Source: Rhizopus sp. PT2906 (taxonomy: Eukaryota; Mucoromycota; Mucoromycetes; Mucorales; Rhizopodaceae). From it: a stretch of DNA of 27,467 bases. The translations under genes and the position numbers were made by a program. The first letter of the stretch is position 1. The number at the start of each line of letters is the position of its first letter. The notes beneath the pieces are model-generated. The model saw only the letters and a program-made list of their open reading frames with translations, was not told the origin of the DNA and did no database searches. Shown piece by piece: positions 10,864 through 19,766 of the stretch. Location: contig JAMYHX010000540.1 in assembly GCA_025529335.1 (NCBI GenBank), positions 1 through 27,467 on the forward strand, read 5' to 3'.

Positions 10864-12516
10864 ATGATCATCAAAGTTCAAGTCGACAGTGATATTGCTG
10901 AACATATTGTGAATAAAGTCACTCCGGACGCCTTAAAGCAAGAAGAGAAGCTTGCATTAAAACATAAAGGATATACCCGAAGATCGAAATCGGTACGCTT
11001 TATTGATGCAGGATTGACAGTGAGCAAGGATCAGACAGACGACCCGATGGACACAGATCATGGTGAAGATATGAGTGAAGGCCTGTCTCATCATAGAATA
11101 GTGCATGAAGAAGAAGACGAAGAAGATAAGGATGTGAGCGGAAGATCGATGTTTGGATTTCAATCGAAACGAAAAAGAGCATCTTCCATGATGCAAAAGG
11201 CAGCAGAGGTTCAAAATAAGTCTCAGACACCTGTAGAAGAAAATAAACAAGAGACAAATTCACGGAAATCGGGCAGACGAGTAAAACCGACGATGAAACG
11301 AAAGCAACTAGAAGAAGAATACAGCGCAAGCACACAATCAGACTTTTCGAAAAAGCGTAGGATTCAGAGACAGTTAGAATTGCTAAAAGACGACCAAAAG
11401 AGCTCAGATGAAGATCAATCGTCATCAGACGAAGAAGAAGAAGAAGAAGTAGTAGTAAAGAGCAGAGAGCGTGGTGGCGATACAACAGAGGGATACGAAA
11501 GGTACTTTTTGGACCTTCACGGCAAGGCACAGACATCCAACAACACACTATCCAAGCTACAAGTACTCGAACCACACGAATTTCATTTGATATTACAAAA
11601 GACGCAAAAGAAGCATCGATCAGAGATGCATACTTTATTTGAAATGCAAAAACAGCATTTTTCACAATGGTACTTTGAGCTTCACTCTGGATTTAACCTT
11701 ATTTTCTATGGTTATGGCTCAAAACGAAACCTTTTGAACGAGTTTGCACAGACAGCATTGACAAATGGACCTCTTGTCGTCATCAACGGTTTCTTTCCTT
11801 CCATCTCCATCAAAGATATCTTACTTAAAATCACAGCAGGCGCGTTAGGAGTACAGGTACCAACAGGACAAATACAAGATCATGTCGCGTATATCTGCAA
11901 CTATTTTTCTCGAGAGGACCGAGAATACGACAGCCTTTACATCATCATTCATAATCTGGATGGACCTAACCTTCGTAATGAACGAACACAGACAGCCCTT
12001 TCTATGCTTGCCAGTGCCAACAATATACATCTTGTTGTCTCTGTGGATCATATCAATGCAGGTCTTTTATGGGATAATGTTAAATCAAGTCGGTTTAATT
12101 GGATATGGCATGACGCGACTACATTTGATGATTATCTAGTAGAGACTAGTTTTGAGAATTCACTATTGATCCGATCAAGTGAACTAGGTGGCGCACGCGG
12201 TGCTAAATACGTGCTAGATTCATTAACAACAAACGCCCGTGGAGTGTTCAAGATATTGGCAGAGCATCAGTTAATGGAAATGGAAATTGCCAATATGGAT
12301 GGTAAAGGAAATGAATCAGTTGGCCTTAGCTATGGACAGTATTATCAAAAGTGTCGAGAAGGATTCTTTGTTTCAAGTGATCTAGCCTTACGCACAGAGC
12401 TGACAGAGTTCAGAGATCATAAGTTGATCTCTAGTAAAAAGGCGATGGATGGTACAGAGCTATTTTTTATACCACTAGACAAGTCTACGCTGCTTCACAT
12501 CTTGGAACAGATGTAA
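10864..12516 (+). CDS. ORC2: Origin recognition complex subunit 2
   Basis: Single-exon gene, 550 residues. ORC2 is a core subunit of the six-protein complex that marks replication origins and loads the MCM helicase. The N-terminal 200 residues are disordered and charged, with basic patches (KKRRIQRQLE), an acidic run (SSDEDQSSSDEEEEEE) and many SP/TP-poor Ser clusters, as usual for Orc2. The conserved region begins near residue 215 (YERYFLDLHGKAQTSNNTLS). It includes FYGYGSKRNLLNEF, the degenerate Walker-A-like loop of Orc2, then PLVVINGFFPSISIKDIL, YIIIHNLDGPNLR, HLVVSVDHINAGLLWD and a C-terminal winged-helix part (GLSYGQYYQKCREGFFVSSD). The frame is open upstream to about 10732, but without an ATG; the first ATG is at 10864, right after the pyrimidine-rich promoter end. 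No introns, unlike its neighbours. Confidence 0.95.
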   Translation: MIIKVQVDSDIAEHIVNKVTPDALKQEEKLALKHKGYTRRSKSVRFIDAGLTVSKDQTDDPMDTDHGEDMSEGLSHHRIVHEEEDEEDKDVSGRSMFGFQSKRKRASSMMQKAAEVQNKSQTPVEENKQETNSRKSGRRVKPTMKRKQLEEEYSASTQSDFSKKRRIQRQLELLKDDQKSSDEDQSSSDEEEEEEVVVKSRERGGDTTEGYERYFLDLHGKAQTSNNTLSKLQVLEPHEFHLILQKTQKKHRSEMHTLFEMQKQHFSQWYFELHSGFNLIFYGYGSKRNLLNEFAQTALTNGPLVVINGFFPSISIKDILLKITAGALGVQVPTGQIQDHVAYICNYFSREDREYDSLYIIIHNLDGPNLRNERTQTALSMLASANNIHLVVSVDHINAGLLWDNVKSSRFNWIWHDATTFDDYLVETSFENSLLIRSSELGGARGAKYVLDSLTTNARGVFKILAEHQLMEMEIANMDGKGNESVGLSYGQYYQKCREGFFVSSDLALRTELTEFRDHKLISSKKAMDGTELFFIPLDKSTLLHILEQM

Positions 12517-12704
12517 AGAGAATGAATGCAATCATGCGCATTATTGTACTATAGCCGCTTAAATTAGATGTTTGCTGTAATATACTTGAATATATTTTTA
12601 TTTCTTCATGACAATAATACTACTTCCAATGGCTGGAAAATAAAGAGGGGAAGATAATGAATGAGAGATATATATGTAAAAGAGCATATGATTCTTGATG
12701 AGTT

Positions 12705-12724
12705 CTACAAAGCCGGCTTTGTAG
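12705..12724. repeat. Perfect 20-bp palindrome
   Basis: CTACAAAGCCGGCTTTGTAG reads the same on both strands. It lies between the converging 3' ends of ORC2 (stop 12516) and the RhoGAP gene (stop 12744), only 20 bp beyond the latter's stop, so it is part of its 3' UTR. It could fold as an RNA hairpin, bind a dimeric protein, or be a transposon scar with TA-type ends. The GC-rich centre stands out against the AT-rich surroundings. Confidence 0.75.
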
Positions 12725-12743
12725 TACACATTATTTACACAAC

Positions 12744-14064
12744 TTAAGGATAATAATCAGCAAACAAGGTATGACTTTGAAGTATAATAAACTCAATTGT
12801 ATCTATCATCTCATGCGTCTGTCTTTCCTTGTTTTCAGTCTCATCATCATTGAGTCTCATCAAAGTTGGACCAAAGACAACAGCAAGGTTCTTTGAATTC
12901 ATACGATTGGCAGACTGATGGTCATGTATCCTATAAGATAATAGTTGAGATCAACTGTAAGTAATTTTACATGACTAACCTTCTCAGGTGTTGTGCAATA
13001 TATTTGGTAGTGCAATATATTTCGTTTGGCAAACCATGAAGTAAAGAATAAGTCTTGTTTAATCGTTCCTGAGGGCTGATTGTACAAGGCACTACAAAAT
13101 AGAATGAGTCAAGGGTATAAAATAAATCGTTGAAGCTTACAGATCATTTTGTTAGGTATCAATGGCACAGGTAAACTACGCAGATATAATTTTAATAAGC
13201 TAGCGACAACAGCGATATCACACTCAGACAAGTTAACATCTTGACTTGTTTCCATCATATCCTGTAAATCCTTGACTTGTTGAAGTGAACCAGATTTACG
13301 ATAAATGCCTTCTACAGTCAAGCCTCGTAATTCTATTTCTTGTACACATTTTGTAACAATCAAGGGAATACGTGAGCCTTCAATTTTTACTTGTTCAGCC
13401 AAGTCTTTGCCAAACAATGAGTCTAGAACACATATAGATGTAAGCTCTCTCTCTCTCTCTCTCTCTCTCCGACAATTAATTATTTATGATATTTACTTCT
13501 TTCTCTTGTTTCTTCTGTAGTCACCTCGTTTTGGACAACCATGGCAGGATGCAGCACTGGCTCCGATACATGGTTTTCCTTGGCATCATCTGCTTCAGGC
13601 TGTGATACCTCTTTTGCTGAGTCATCTTGTCTTCTTCTTCTTCTTGTTGATAATCGTAGACTCAATTGACGAAATAGACCCGGTTCTCTTTTTATTTTTG
13701 TATCTGACTTGCTAGTACCTGACTGTTTATGGTAACTGTCACTTATAGACGTATTGGATGAATGGATAGAAGGAGCAGGAGGGTCTTCTAGAGTGACACC
13801 AAGGACGGCATGATCCTGTTGATTGTACATGAACGCTGTTACCTTGTTCTCCTTTTCTGCAATGAGCCGAGAAAGTTGCTCATTCTTAAGCGACAGTTCT
13901 GTAGATCTTTCTGTCAATCGAACGACTTGTTTTAATAAGTCATCACGAATATCAGTCAATCGGCTATTTTCCAAGGACCTTTGTTCGATTTGCTTTTGTA
14001 ATTGATTCAAATGAGACACGTAGTAAGATTCGATCAACTCCCAGTGGTCTGTTATACCAGTCAT
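12744..14064 (-). CDS. RhoGAP-domain protein with N-terminal coiled coil
   Basis: Exons are complement 13497-14064, 13141-13422, 12980-13091 and 12744-12930, giving 382 residues. It should stimulate GTP hydrolysis by a Rho-family GTPase (Rho1, Cdc42 or Rac type). Residues about 8-65 form a coiled coil (HLNQLQKQIEQ...LSRLIAEKENKV). Residues 70-185 are a polar linker with a basic patch (RLSTRRRRRQ). The RhoGAP domain starts at NSLFGKDLAEQV (residue 190). It has the arginine finger in GIYRKSGS (R231), the conserved helix VVASLLKLYLRSLPVPLIP and the Asn-bearing motif MNSKNLAVVFGPTLMR, so it looks catalytically complete. The domain ends the protein. The start is the first in-frame ATG with a good context (AAGATGAC); the frame stays open about 60 nt further upstream without an ATG, so an extra 5' exon cannot be excluded. 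Intron 1 carries a long (GA)n tract. Confidence 0.93.
13445..13470. repeat. CT/GA microsatellite in intron 1 of the RhoGAP gene
   Basis: A run of about 13 CT units on the plus strand (GA on the transcribed strand) lies inside the 74-nt intron between 13423 and 13496. It makes up about a third of that intron and sits between the donor and the acceptor. Length variation here would change intron size but not the coding frame. Confidence 0.8.
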
Positions 14065-14667
14065 CTTTGTATTTCTTTGTATTTCATTAGGATGATCCGG
14101 CTCCTCTATTCTATTTATGGTAAACAAATGACTAATATATATTAATTTAGAGAAGGGAACTTATTTACAGATTATATCTATAAGAAGAGATAGTGTGTCG
14201 TTTATTTGCTTCTGTATTCAATGGAAGCTATTGAAATATGTGAATTTATGCAAGCATATAACTGATATTTCATATATACTTTGTAAGGTTTATCATAAAT
14301 CATTTAATTAATTAAAGAAAAAGAAAGAAAAAAAAAAAGGAAAAAAAGAAAAGGAAAAAGGCAACTTAATTATAGTAATCAGTGTCCGAGAACTTTGCCC
14401 CCGACGACTCTCTAAGCTTCATTTACAAAAAAGATGTGTATGTGTTTCAATTTTGCTTTAAGGCGAAATTAATATGAAACAATGCATAGATTATTGACTT
14501 ATATTTCAGGACTAAAATTCAGCTTCAAAAAGTTCAAGTGTCCCCCGTTTAAATATTTCAAAAAAAAAAAGTTGATTTCTAGAATTGTCAGCCGCTGTGT
14601 TACTTTTGTTAAACTCTTTTCACTCCACTTTTTTTTTTTTTTTTTTTTTTTTTCTTTCCTAAAAGAC
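14065..14667. promoter_or_regulatory. Divergent intergenic region, RhoGAP / EI24-like gene
   Basis: About 600 bp between two diverging start codons. The middle is purine-rich (14320-14360) and a T run of about 24 lies at 14630-14653, immediately upstream of the start codon of the membrane-protein gene, a pattern seen upstream of other starts in this window. Short ORFs here lack any family resemblance. Promoters for both genes are expected; no specific factor site is named. Confidence 0.45.
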
Positions 14668-15669
14668 ATGGCACCATGGACATTAACTGGGCTCGAGAAG
14701 GGAGCTAATTACGCAGTAGAAGGTATTCGGCTTGTCATTCAGAACCCAAACCTACGCAAGCAACGTTTTATCAAAGTGTTTATTTATTTATCCATTATTT
14801 CATTCATCCTACTTGGTCTCATCAACGTATTGATATCTACACCCATTCATATCCTCAGGTTTATTCTGTTAATATTCATGAGCGATAAAGCTGGACGAAT
14901 TGAGGATATCTTAAGCTCAGTCAATCGATTTATCCGAGAAATCATGGCAGCTGTCCCTTTATTAGCCATCTTATTTATGCGATATGTTTACCCTAAGCCA
15001 TTAGATGAATTATTCATGGAATCATTACGATTCCTTGACGAACTTCATCCTAATCGACCTCCTTATGCTGCAGTGTTGGAAAACCAAAAATTGAAAATAA
15101 ACTACTGGACTGAGATGAAGGAATACATCAAGCGAACATGGAAGAAAGTACGACTTGGTTTGCTACTCTTTCTTTTATCATTTTTACCCATAGTTGGTCA
15201 CCTTGTATTCCCACTTGCAGGTAACATTTACTATCCCCTTTCTGTCACTATTCTCTAATTAATCCCTCAAGGCGCTTACACATCATACAAGGCCTTAGGC
15301 AAAACCCAGTCTGTAGCCGTTGGTATCTTTTTCTTTTTTCTCCCTCGTTGGGCTACCATGAAATTGATCAGAGCATTGATCGGTATGCGATCCTTGACAC
15401 GTGAATTACTCGAACCTTACTTTGTCAGGATGCGCATGTCACATAAGGAAAAGCGTCGTTGGTTTAGTGGTAGAAAGGACATCTTGTTTGGATTTTCAGC
15501 TATTGCTTATATTATGGTAAAGACACCTATCTTTGGAATTATCGGATATGGTATTGCCCAGGCTGCTTCTGCTTACATGCTTACAGTGGTTACAGATCCA
15601 CCAACAAAGGAAGAATTAGAAAACAAATCCAGTCGTAGCCCTTCGCCAAGTGATAAAAAGGCAGATTAA
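14668..15669 (+). CDS. Multi-spanning membrane protein, EI24/RRT8-like
   Basis: Exons are 14668-15220 and 15272-15669, giving 316 residues; the intron is phase 1. Hydrophobic segments lie near residues 36-60, 60-73, 92-108, 163-186, 197-215 and 262-290. The layout, with a long amphipathic N-terminal part, FLPIVGHLVFPLAGAYTSYKA in the middle and a Ser/Lys-rich C-terminal tail (NKSSRSPSPSDKKAD), resembles fungal EI24-domain proteins such as yeast Rrt8 and the Lds lipid-droplet proteins or the UsgS-type proteins of filamentous fungi. That family call is inference from overall pattern, not from a decisive motif. No catalytic residues are expected. The ATG at 14668 follows a T-rich leader; upstream ATGs are out of frame or separated by stops. 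The stop is 47 bp from the stop of the exchanger gene on the other strand, so the 3' UTRs must overlap or be very short. Confidence 0.8.
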
Positions 15670-15689
15670 AATAAACATTACTTGTACAT

Positions 15690-15710
15690 TTATATATATA
15701 TATATATATT
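15690..15710. repeat. TA microsatellite between convergent stops
   Basis: A run of TA units fills half of the 47-bp gap between the stop codons at 15669 (+) and 15717 (-). It probably forms part of both 3' UTRs. A simple repeat; no other function seen. Confidence 0.75.
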
Positions 15711-15716
15711 TTATTC

Positions 15717-18223
15717 TTATGATTTGATTTCAATATACAAGTTAATAACGGTACAAACAATATAGATGGCGATCCAACTATATCCAAACACCTTTGACAT
15801 ACGATAATTATTCAGTGGCACAAGTACAAGTGAAGATATCAATACAACAAGCAGGCCAATCGCAGAAACAATGATCGTTGGCGACACGTTAATTGCATAA
15901 GGCTCGTTTCTTTGAGATGTTACATAAGTAGCTCCTATACCTACACCCAACATGATGTCTATACAAAAAGGGTCAATCAGTGAAAATCAACAAATGCAAC
16001 CATCTTACTTAACATGGGGCCACCAAAGCAAGCACTGATAGCCATTAAAGGATATCCTAGTTTAGCCATTGTCACATTGGCCACAAAATCACCCAAGCTA
16101 TTTCCCTAACAGAGCAGAGTTGATGCTGATCCCTCTTTTTATATATCTATTCATGTGGCACTTACCAATCCGAATATGGTCAATCCAAGTATAGCTTCAC
16201 TAGCGCCGAGAGCCATACCAATGGCTTGTAAAACACTAACAACTTCATTTGCAATCAAGAATATCCAAACTATGGCGACTCCAAATCCAAGAAAGCACAT
16301 CATCCAATAGAGTCTAGGCTGTCGTGTATGAGATGTAGTTAGCCAAAAGGTAATGGAGAGGATTAATCCTGTTCCAAGCAAGATAGGAAGAATGATGACA
16401 GCAGATACTAAGGACTGACTCAGAAGCACAAAGGATATGAGTGCTGGAGCACCCATCAGCTGGATAGCCGTAAGCCACTTATTCCAGGATCCTCTTACGG
16501 AATCAGTTCTTTCAATCTCGTCTTCGTGATAATCTCGTAACATCTCCACTGTGTTATCATTTAGTTCAATGACCCTAGAGGTGATGGCACTTTCTTTTAC
16601 CACAGGCAAGGTTGTGGCTAGCAAAAAGGTGGCTGGCACGGACAAAGCAGACGTAATTTTACTAAATATGGGCTTTTGATAAAAGTCAATCAGGCTAGGA
16701 AAGAGGCAGATGGAGATATCACGCTTAATCTGGTACACTGATGTCGTATTGAAACACTTTTGTAGCAGCCGTGTGGATGTATTGACAGTCGTTGAGGCGT
16801 CTGGATGGCCGGCTCTACTTTCTGCTCTATGGAGTGATATCTCATCTGCATATCTTTCAAATTGCGTTGGTATCGATGATGGCTGATGAGGCTGATAGTG
16901 GAAATTAATGGTAGTGTTCTTTAAAGATTGGACAACATCTTGAAACTATAGACTGTCACTATCACGCACATTCTCTCTTTTTTTCTTTTCATATTACCTC
17001 TATAGCTGAGAATAATGATGTTCTAATACGTAACTTGGGATGTATACCATTCCTAGAATGTACTGGATCCTGATACCCCTCTGTTTCAAATCCTTCATCA
17101 TATAGCTCCATCTCGTTCGCATTATAGGTATCAGATGTATCATGTAAAAAGTTCCCTCTGATCAAATCATCGACATCTCTATTGTTCTCTTCGTATTCCA
17201 AGCGAGCTCTCTCAACTAGGTTTAAATAATTTGATCTACGCTTCATATAATAGTTTCCACCGACCACTACCAAGACATAGACGATATAAAAGAGGATCAA
17301 GATAATCGCCTCATACATATGTATCAGTCCGTCCGAAATAATGATCATAACAAGCACAATCGCACAAGCAAAGAAGGATACATCTCGAATAAAGCTAAAT
17401 TTTTTAGCTCTAAATGGCTTGATAGCACACATGGATCTATCCACTTTGTCTTTGAGTTGGATGAAATAGGGACACAACTGTGTATACATATATATATATA
17501 TCTTACCCTGCTACTACACTAACAATAAATGATGCTGCTCCAATGAGCTCTCCTAGAGCAAGTGATCCTAAATCAGACTGCATGGCACTGAACGTCGAAA
17601 ATAAGTCTGGGCTACCATTACCAAAGGCTAGGAAAGTGACACCTGTCTATAGTATGCTTTAGTTTTACCTGTATAAAAAGAATGGTGTTCTACTTTACTA
17701 GGCTCTCCGATAAATGTAAAACGGATGCGATTGTTTGAAGGTTTGGACCTTTTATTGGTGGTTATATTTTTCATATCAACGAATACAGAATAGATACACT
17801 TACAGAAAAAATCGGAGGCAGCTATTCCTACAAAACCAAATAAAAATAGTAACCAAAAGCACTAGTCAAGTGGGTCAGTTTTTACTTGTTGTTACTACTA
17901 TTATTAGTATTATTACCATTAGAATGAATACGATTGGTCTTGTTGATGAACAATAATACCATTGTATATAATTAATTAAACCTGGTGTTGCATCAGCACA
18001 ATGTTCAAGTACAAAAGCACATTGATCAACCTGTAGATGAACATTGTCGCACTTGAAAATGTTTAAAGAGCTTTCTTATATACATGATCCCTTAGTATAC
18101 CTTGGGCTCATCGCGTTTTAACAAGTCTGAGTCTATTCCATGTGTGCTTTTCCAAGAGTACAATATACAGTGTGATACAAGTAAAAGCGATATAATAAAT
18201 ATAGTATCTTTTCCAAGTGGCAT
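15717..18223 (-). CDS. NCLX-type sodium/calcium (cation) exchanger
   Basis: Nine exons on the complement: 18101-18223, 17917-18051, 17804-17861, 17699-17748, 17507-17646, 16998-17436, 16166-16945, 16009-16105 and 15717-15958, giving 687 residues. It belongs to the CaCA superfamily, close to animal NCLX (SLC8B1) and yeast YDL206W. It should exchange Ca2+ for Na+, H+ or another cation across an internal membrane. Seen: an N-terminal signal anchor (residues 8-24); a Cys-containing lumenal segment (CDNV...DQCAFVLEHC) typical of NCLX; alpha-1 repeat AFGNGSPDLFSTFSAM (residues 129-144, ion-binding N132/D136); a long hydrophilic loop (about 210-370); and alpha-2 repeat GNSLGDFVANVTMAKLGYPL (from 576, N577/D581). 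Five or more membrane segments flank each repeat. The first exon overlaps the ABCD-like ORF in another frame. The membrane (mitochondrial or vacuolar) cannot be decided here. Confidence 0.91.
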
Positions 18224-18766
18224 TAAAGACAACAGGTAAAAAGAGAATTAGAAATAAAGGAAAGCAACAAGTTGCATTGAAAACTTCAATTTCAGCTTTT
18301 AGAAAAAAAAAGGCATAAATCACTTGTCCGCCGATGAATGCAATCTCTTTGAAATAGACTTTGTAAACTGAAGTTATGGTCCCTACAATCAAGATTTCTT
18401 TTTGTTTTATGCCCCTCCTCAACACAAGACGCACATATAACATTGTTTTTCGGATCAACCCTTCTTTTAACTCTTTATCTGCGCCCTTTTTCTTTTTCTC
18501 TTCTGGAGTATCTGGCGTTCGGCGTCCTAAACAGCAAAGTTAAAGATAAGACAAAATTACACTATAAAAAACTTACGTTTTCTTCTGATGTGAGTTGAAT
18601 CTTCTGCTTCTTGGATATCCTGTTGCTCTTGATCGTCTAACTTTTGCTGCTTTTTATTCCCAATAAGCCCTTCGGCAAGGGGATGTAATATTGGGCAAAT
18701 TAAGAGTATACTGAGAATAAAGAAAGAAAACGTTTTTTTTTTCAACAAGGCATTATATATTAACAT
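18108..18766 (-). pseudogene. N-terminal fragment of a peroxisomal ABCD-type transporter (probable relic)
   Basis: Two exons (complement 18577-18766 and 18108-18526) join in frame across a normal intron into a 202-residue reading frame. Residues about 10-35 are a membrane segment. A highly basic linker follows (RRKRRRTPDTPEEKKKKGAD), then RKTMLYVRLVLRRGIKQKEI, a membrane segment ending in FIGGQVIYAFF, and FLPVVFNATWKRYY. Order and spacing match the N-terminus of PMP70/ALDP-type half transporters: membrane segment, basic linker, KE-containing helix, then (D/N)G-x-[IL] and LP-x-x-F-x-N. The rest of the transporter and its ATPase domain are absent. The frame ends in a TGA at 18108, inside exon 1 of the exchanger, which is read in a different frame. 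It may be a truncated copy or a short expressed protein. The family call is inference. Confidence 0.4.
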
Positions 18767-19766
18767 AAGCCTAACATATCATCCTAGTTTATCTGTTTTG
18801 TATTATAAAGAGATAGTTCTTACTGAAGCTTTTATAGGCTGGATAAGCACAACAAGCGTGTATTTTATAATGTTATAGACAATTGCAACCGAAAGTAGAG
18901 GCTATAGACCTTTGTTTAGACCTCCATACTCTCCTTTTCTCAGTCCAATGAGGAGTGCTTGTCAAAGATCAAAAGAAATTCACTTTACTCTTTGATTAAT
19001 CCAATTAATCAATTACAAGCTGAATACAAGTGAAACAACATTATTCATGCTGATCTAAAGTACTCAAACCTTAGTTGTTGAGATACATTATATACAACAT
19101 TTCAGTGCAATATAATAGTAACTTTTAATCTCGTTTAATTCAATAGCCTATTTGAATAACCTGATAAATCACTCTTTAGTTACTTTGACGCCCAGAATTA
19201 AGGCTACTTGTGAAACTGTTACTACAGAAGGTTGCCTTGGCTGGATGAGGCACTCTGAAGATTATCGAGATAAAGATGTCTTCTCAATGTGTCCGAAAGT
19301 AATTTTCATTTATCTGAATTTAAAGCGCGAATACGGCAATGAAGAAAATCTCTCAAGGATGACACAGACTGAACTGCTTAATGTGTGTAAAAAAAGAGAC
19401 AATAATCAATGTGTAGTGAAGATATATTTATCAATAGGAAAAATAAGTCGTCCTTTTGACAGAAATACTATGTGAAGAAGGATAAAGCTTCTGGTTGACT
19501 TTTTATCAAGATGATCAATTAAAGAGATAGTCATACATGTATATTTTCTGCTCCAAAGATTATGTAAATGTGTACAAAGGTGCTTGCGTCTCATTTGACA
19601 ATTGTCGAACTAAACCCCGCCCACATAGTCTACACTTTTTTAAAAATCTAACCTTTACCCTTTTTCTTATAAACTTTTTAGTTCTATTTAAAAGCCTCGT
19701 ATGGAGATAGGTTATAAAGAGAGGTAGTTTTATTTTACAAACAAGTATAATAGCAGTCTGAATTAT
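18767..19766. promoter_or_regulatory. 1-kb divergent intergenic region upstream of TBC1D13
   Basis: No convincing gene. One frame (19152-19475, +) is open for about 107 codons but begins at TTG, lacks family resemblance and has irregular composition. A short GC-rich patch (CCCCGCCCAC near 19615) stands out in AT-rich DNA about 150 bp before the TBC1D13 start codon and could be a factor site. The region should contain the promoter of TBC1D13 and that of the minus-strand fragment at 18766. Confidence 0.45.

Noticed and set aside
11000..11665. 221-codon minus-strand ORF opposite ORC2
   Set aside because: It is the antisense shadow of the acidic and basic low-complexity part of ORC2: Leu runs arise from GAA/GAG/AAG repeats read backwards.
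14065..14127. Start of the RhoGAP protein at 14127
   Set aside because: The codon there is TTG, not ATG. The first in-frame ATG is at 14064, in a good context; an upstream exon remains possible.
19152..19475. 107-codon plus-strand ORF upstream of TBC1D13
   Set aside because: TTG start, no domain, no splice context and irregular composition; treated as chance in the intergenic region.
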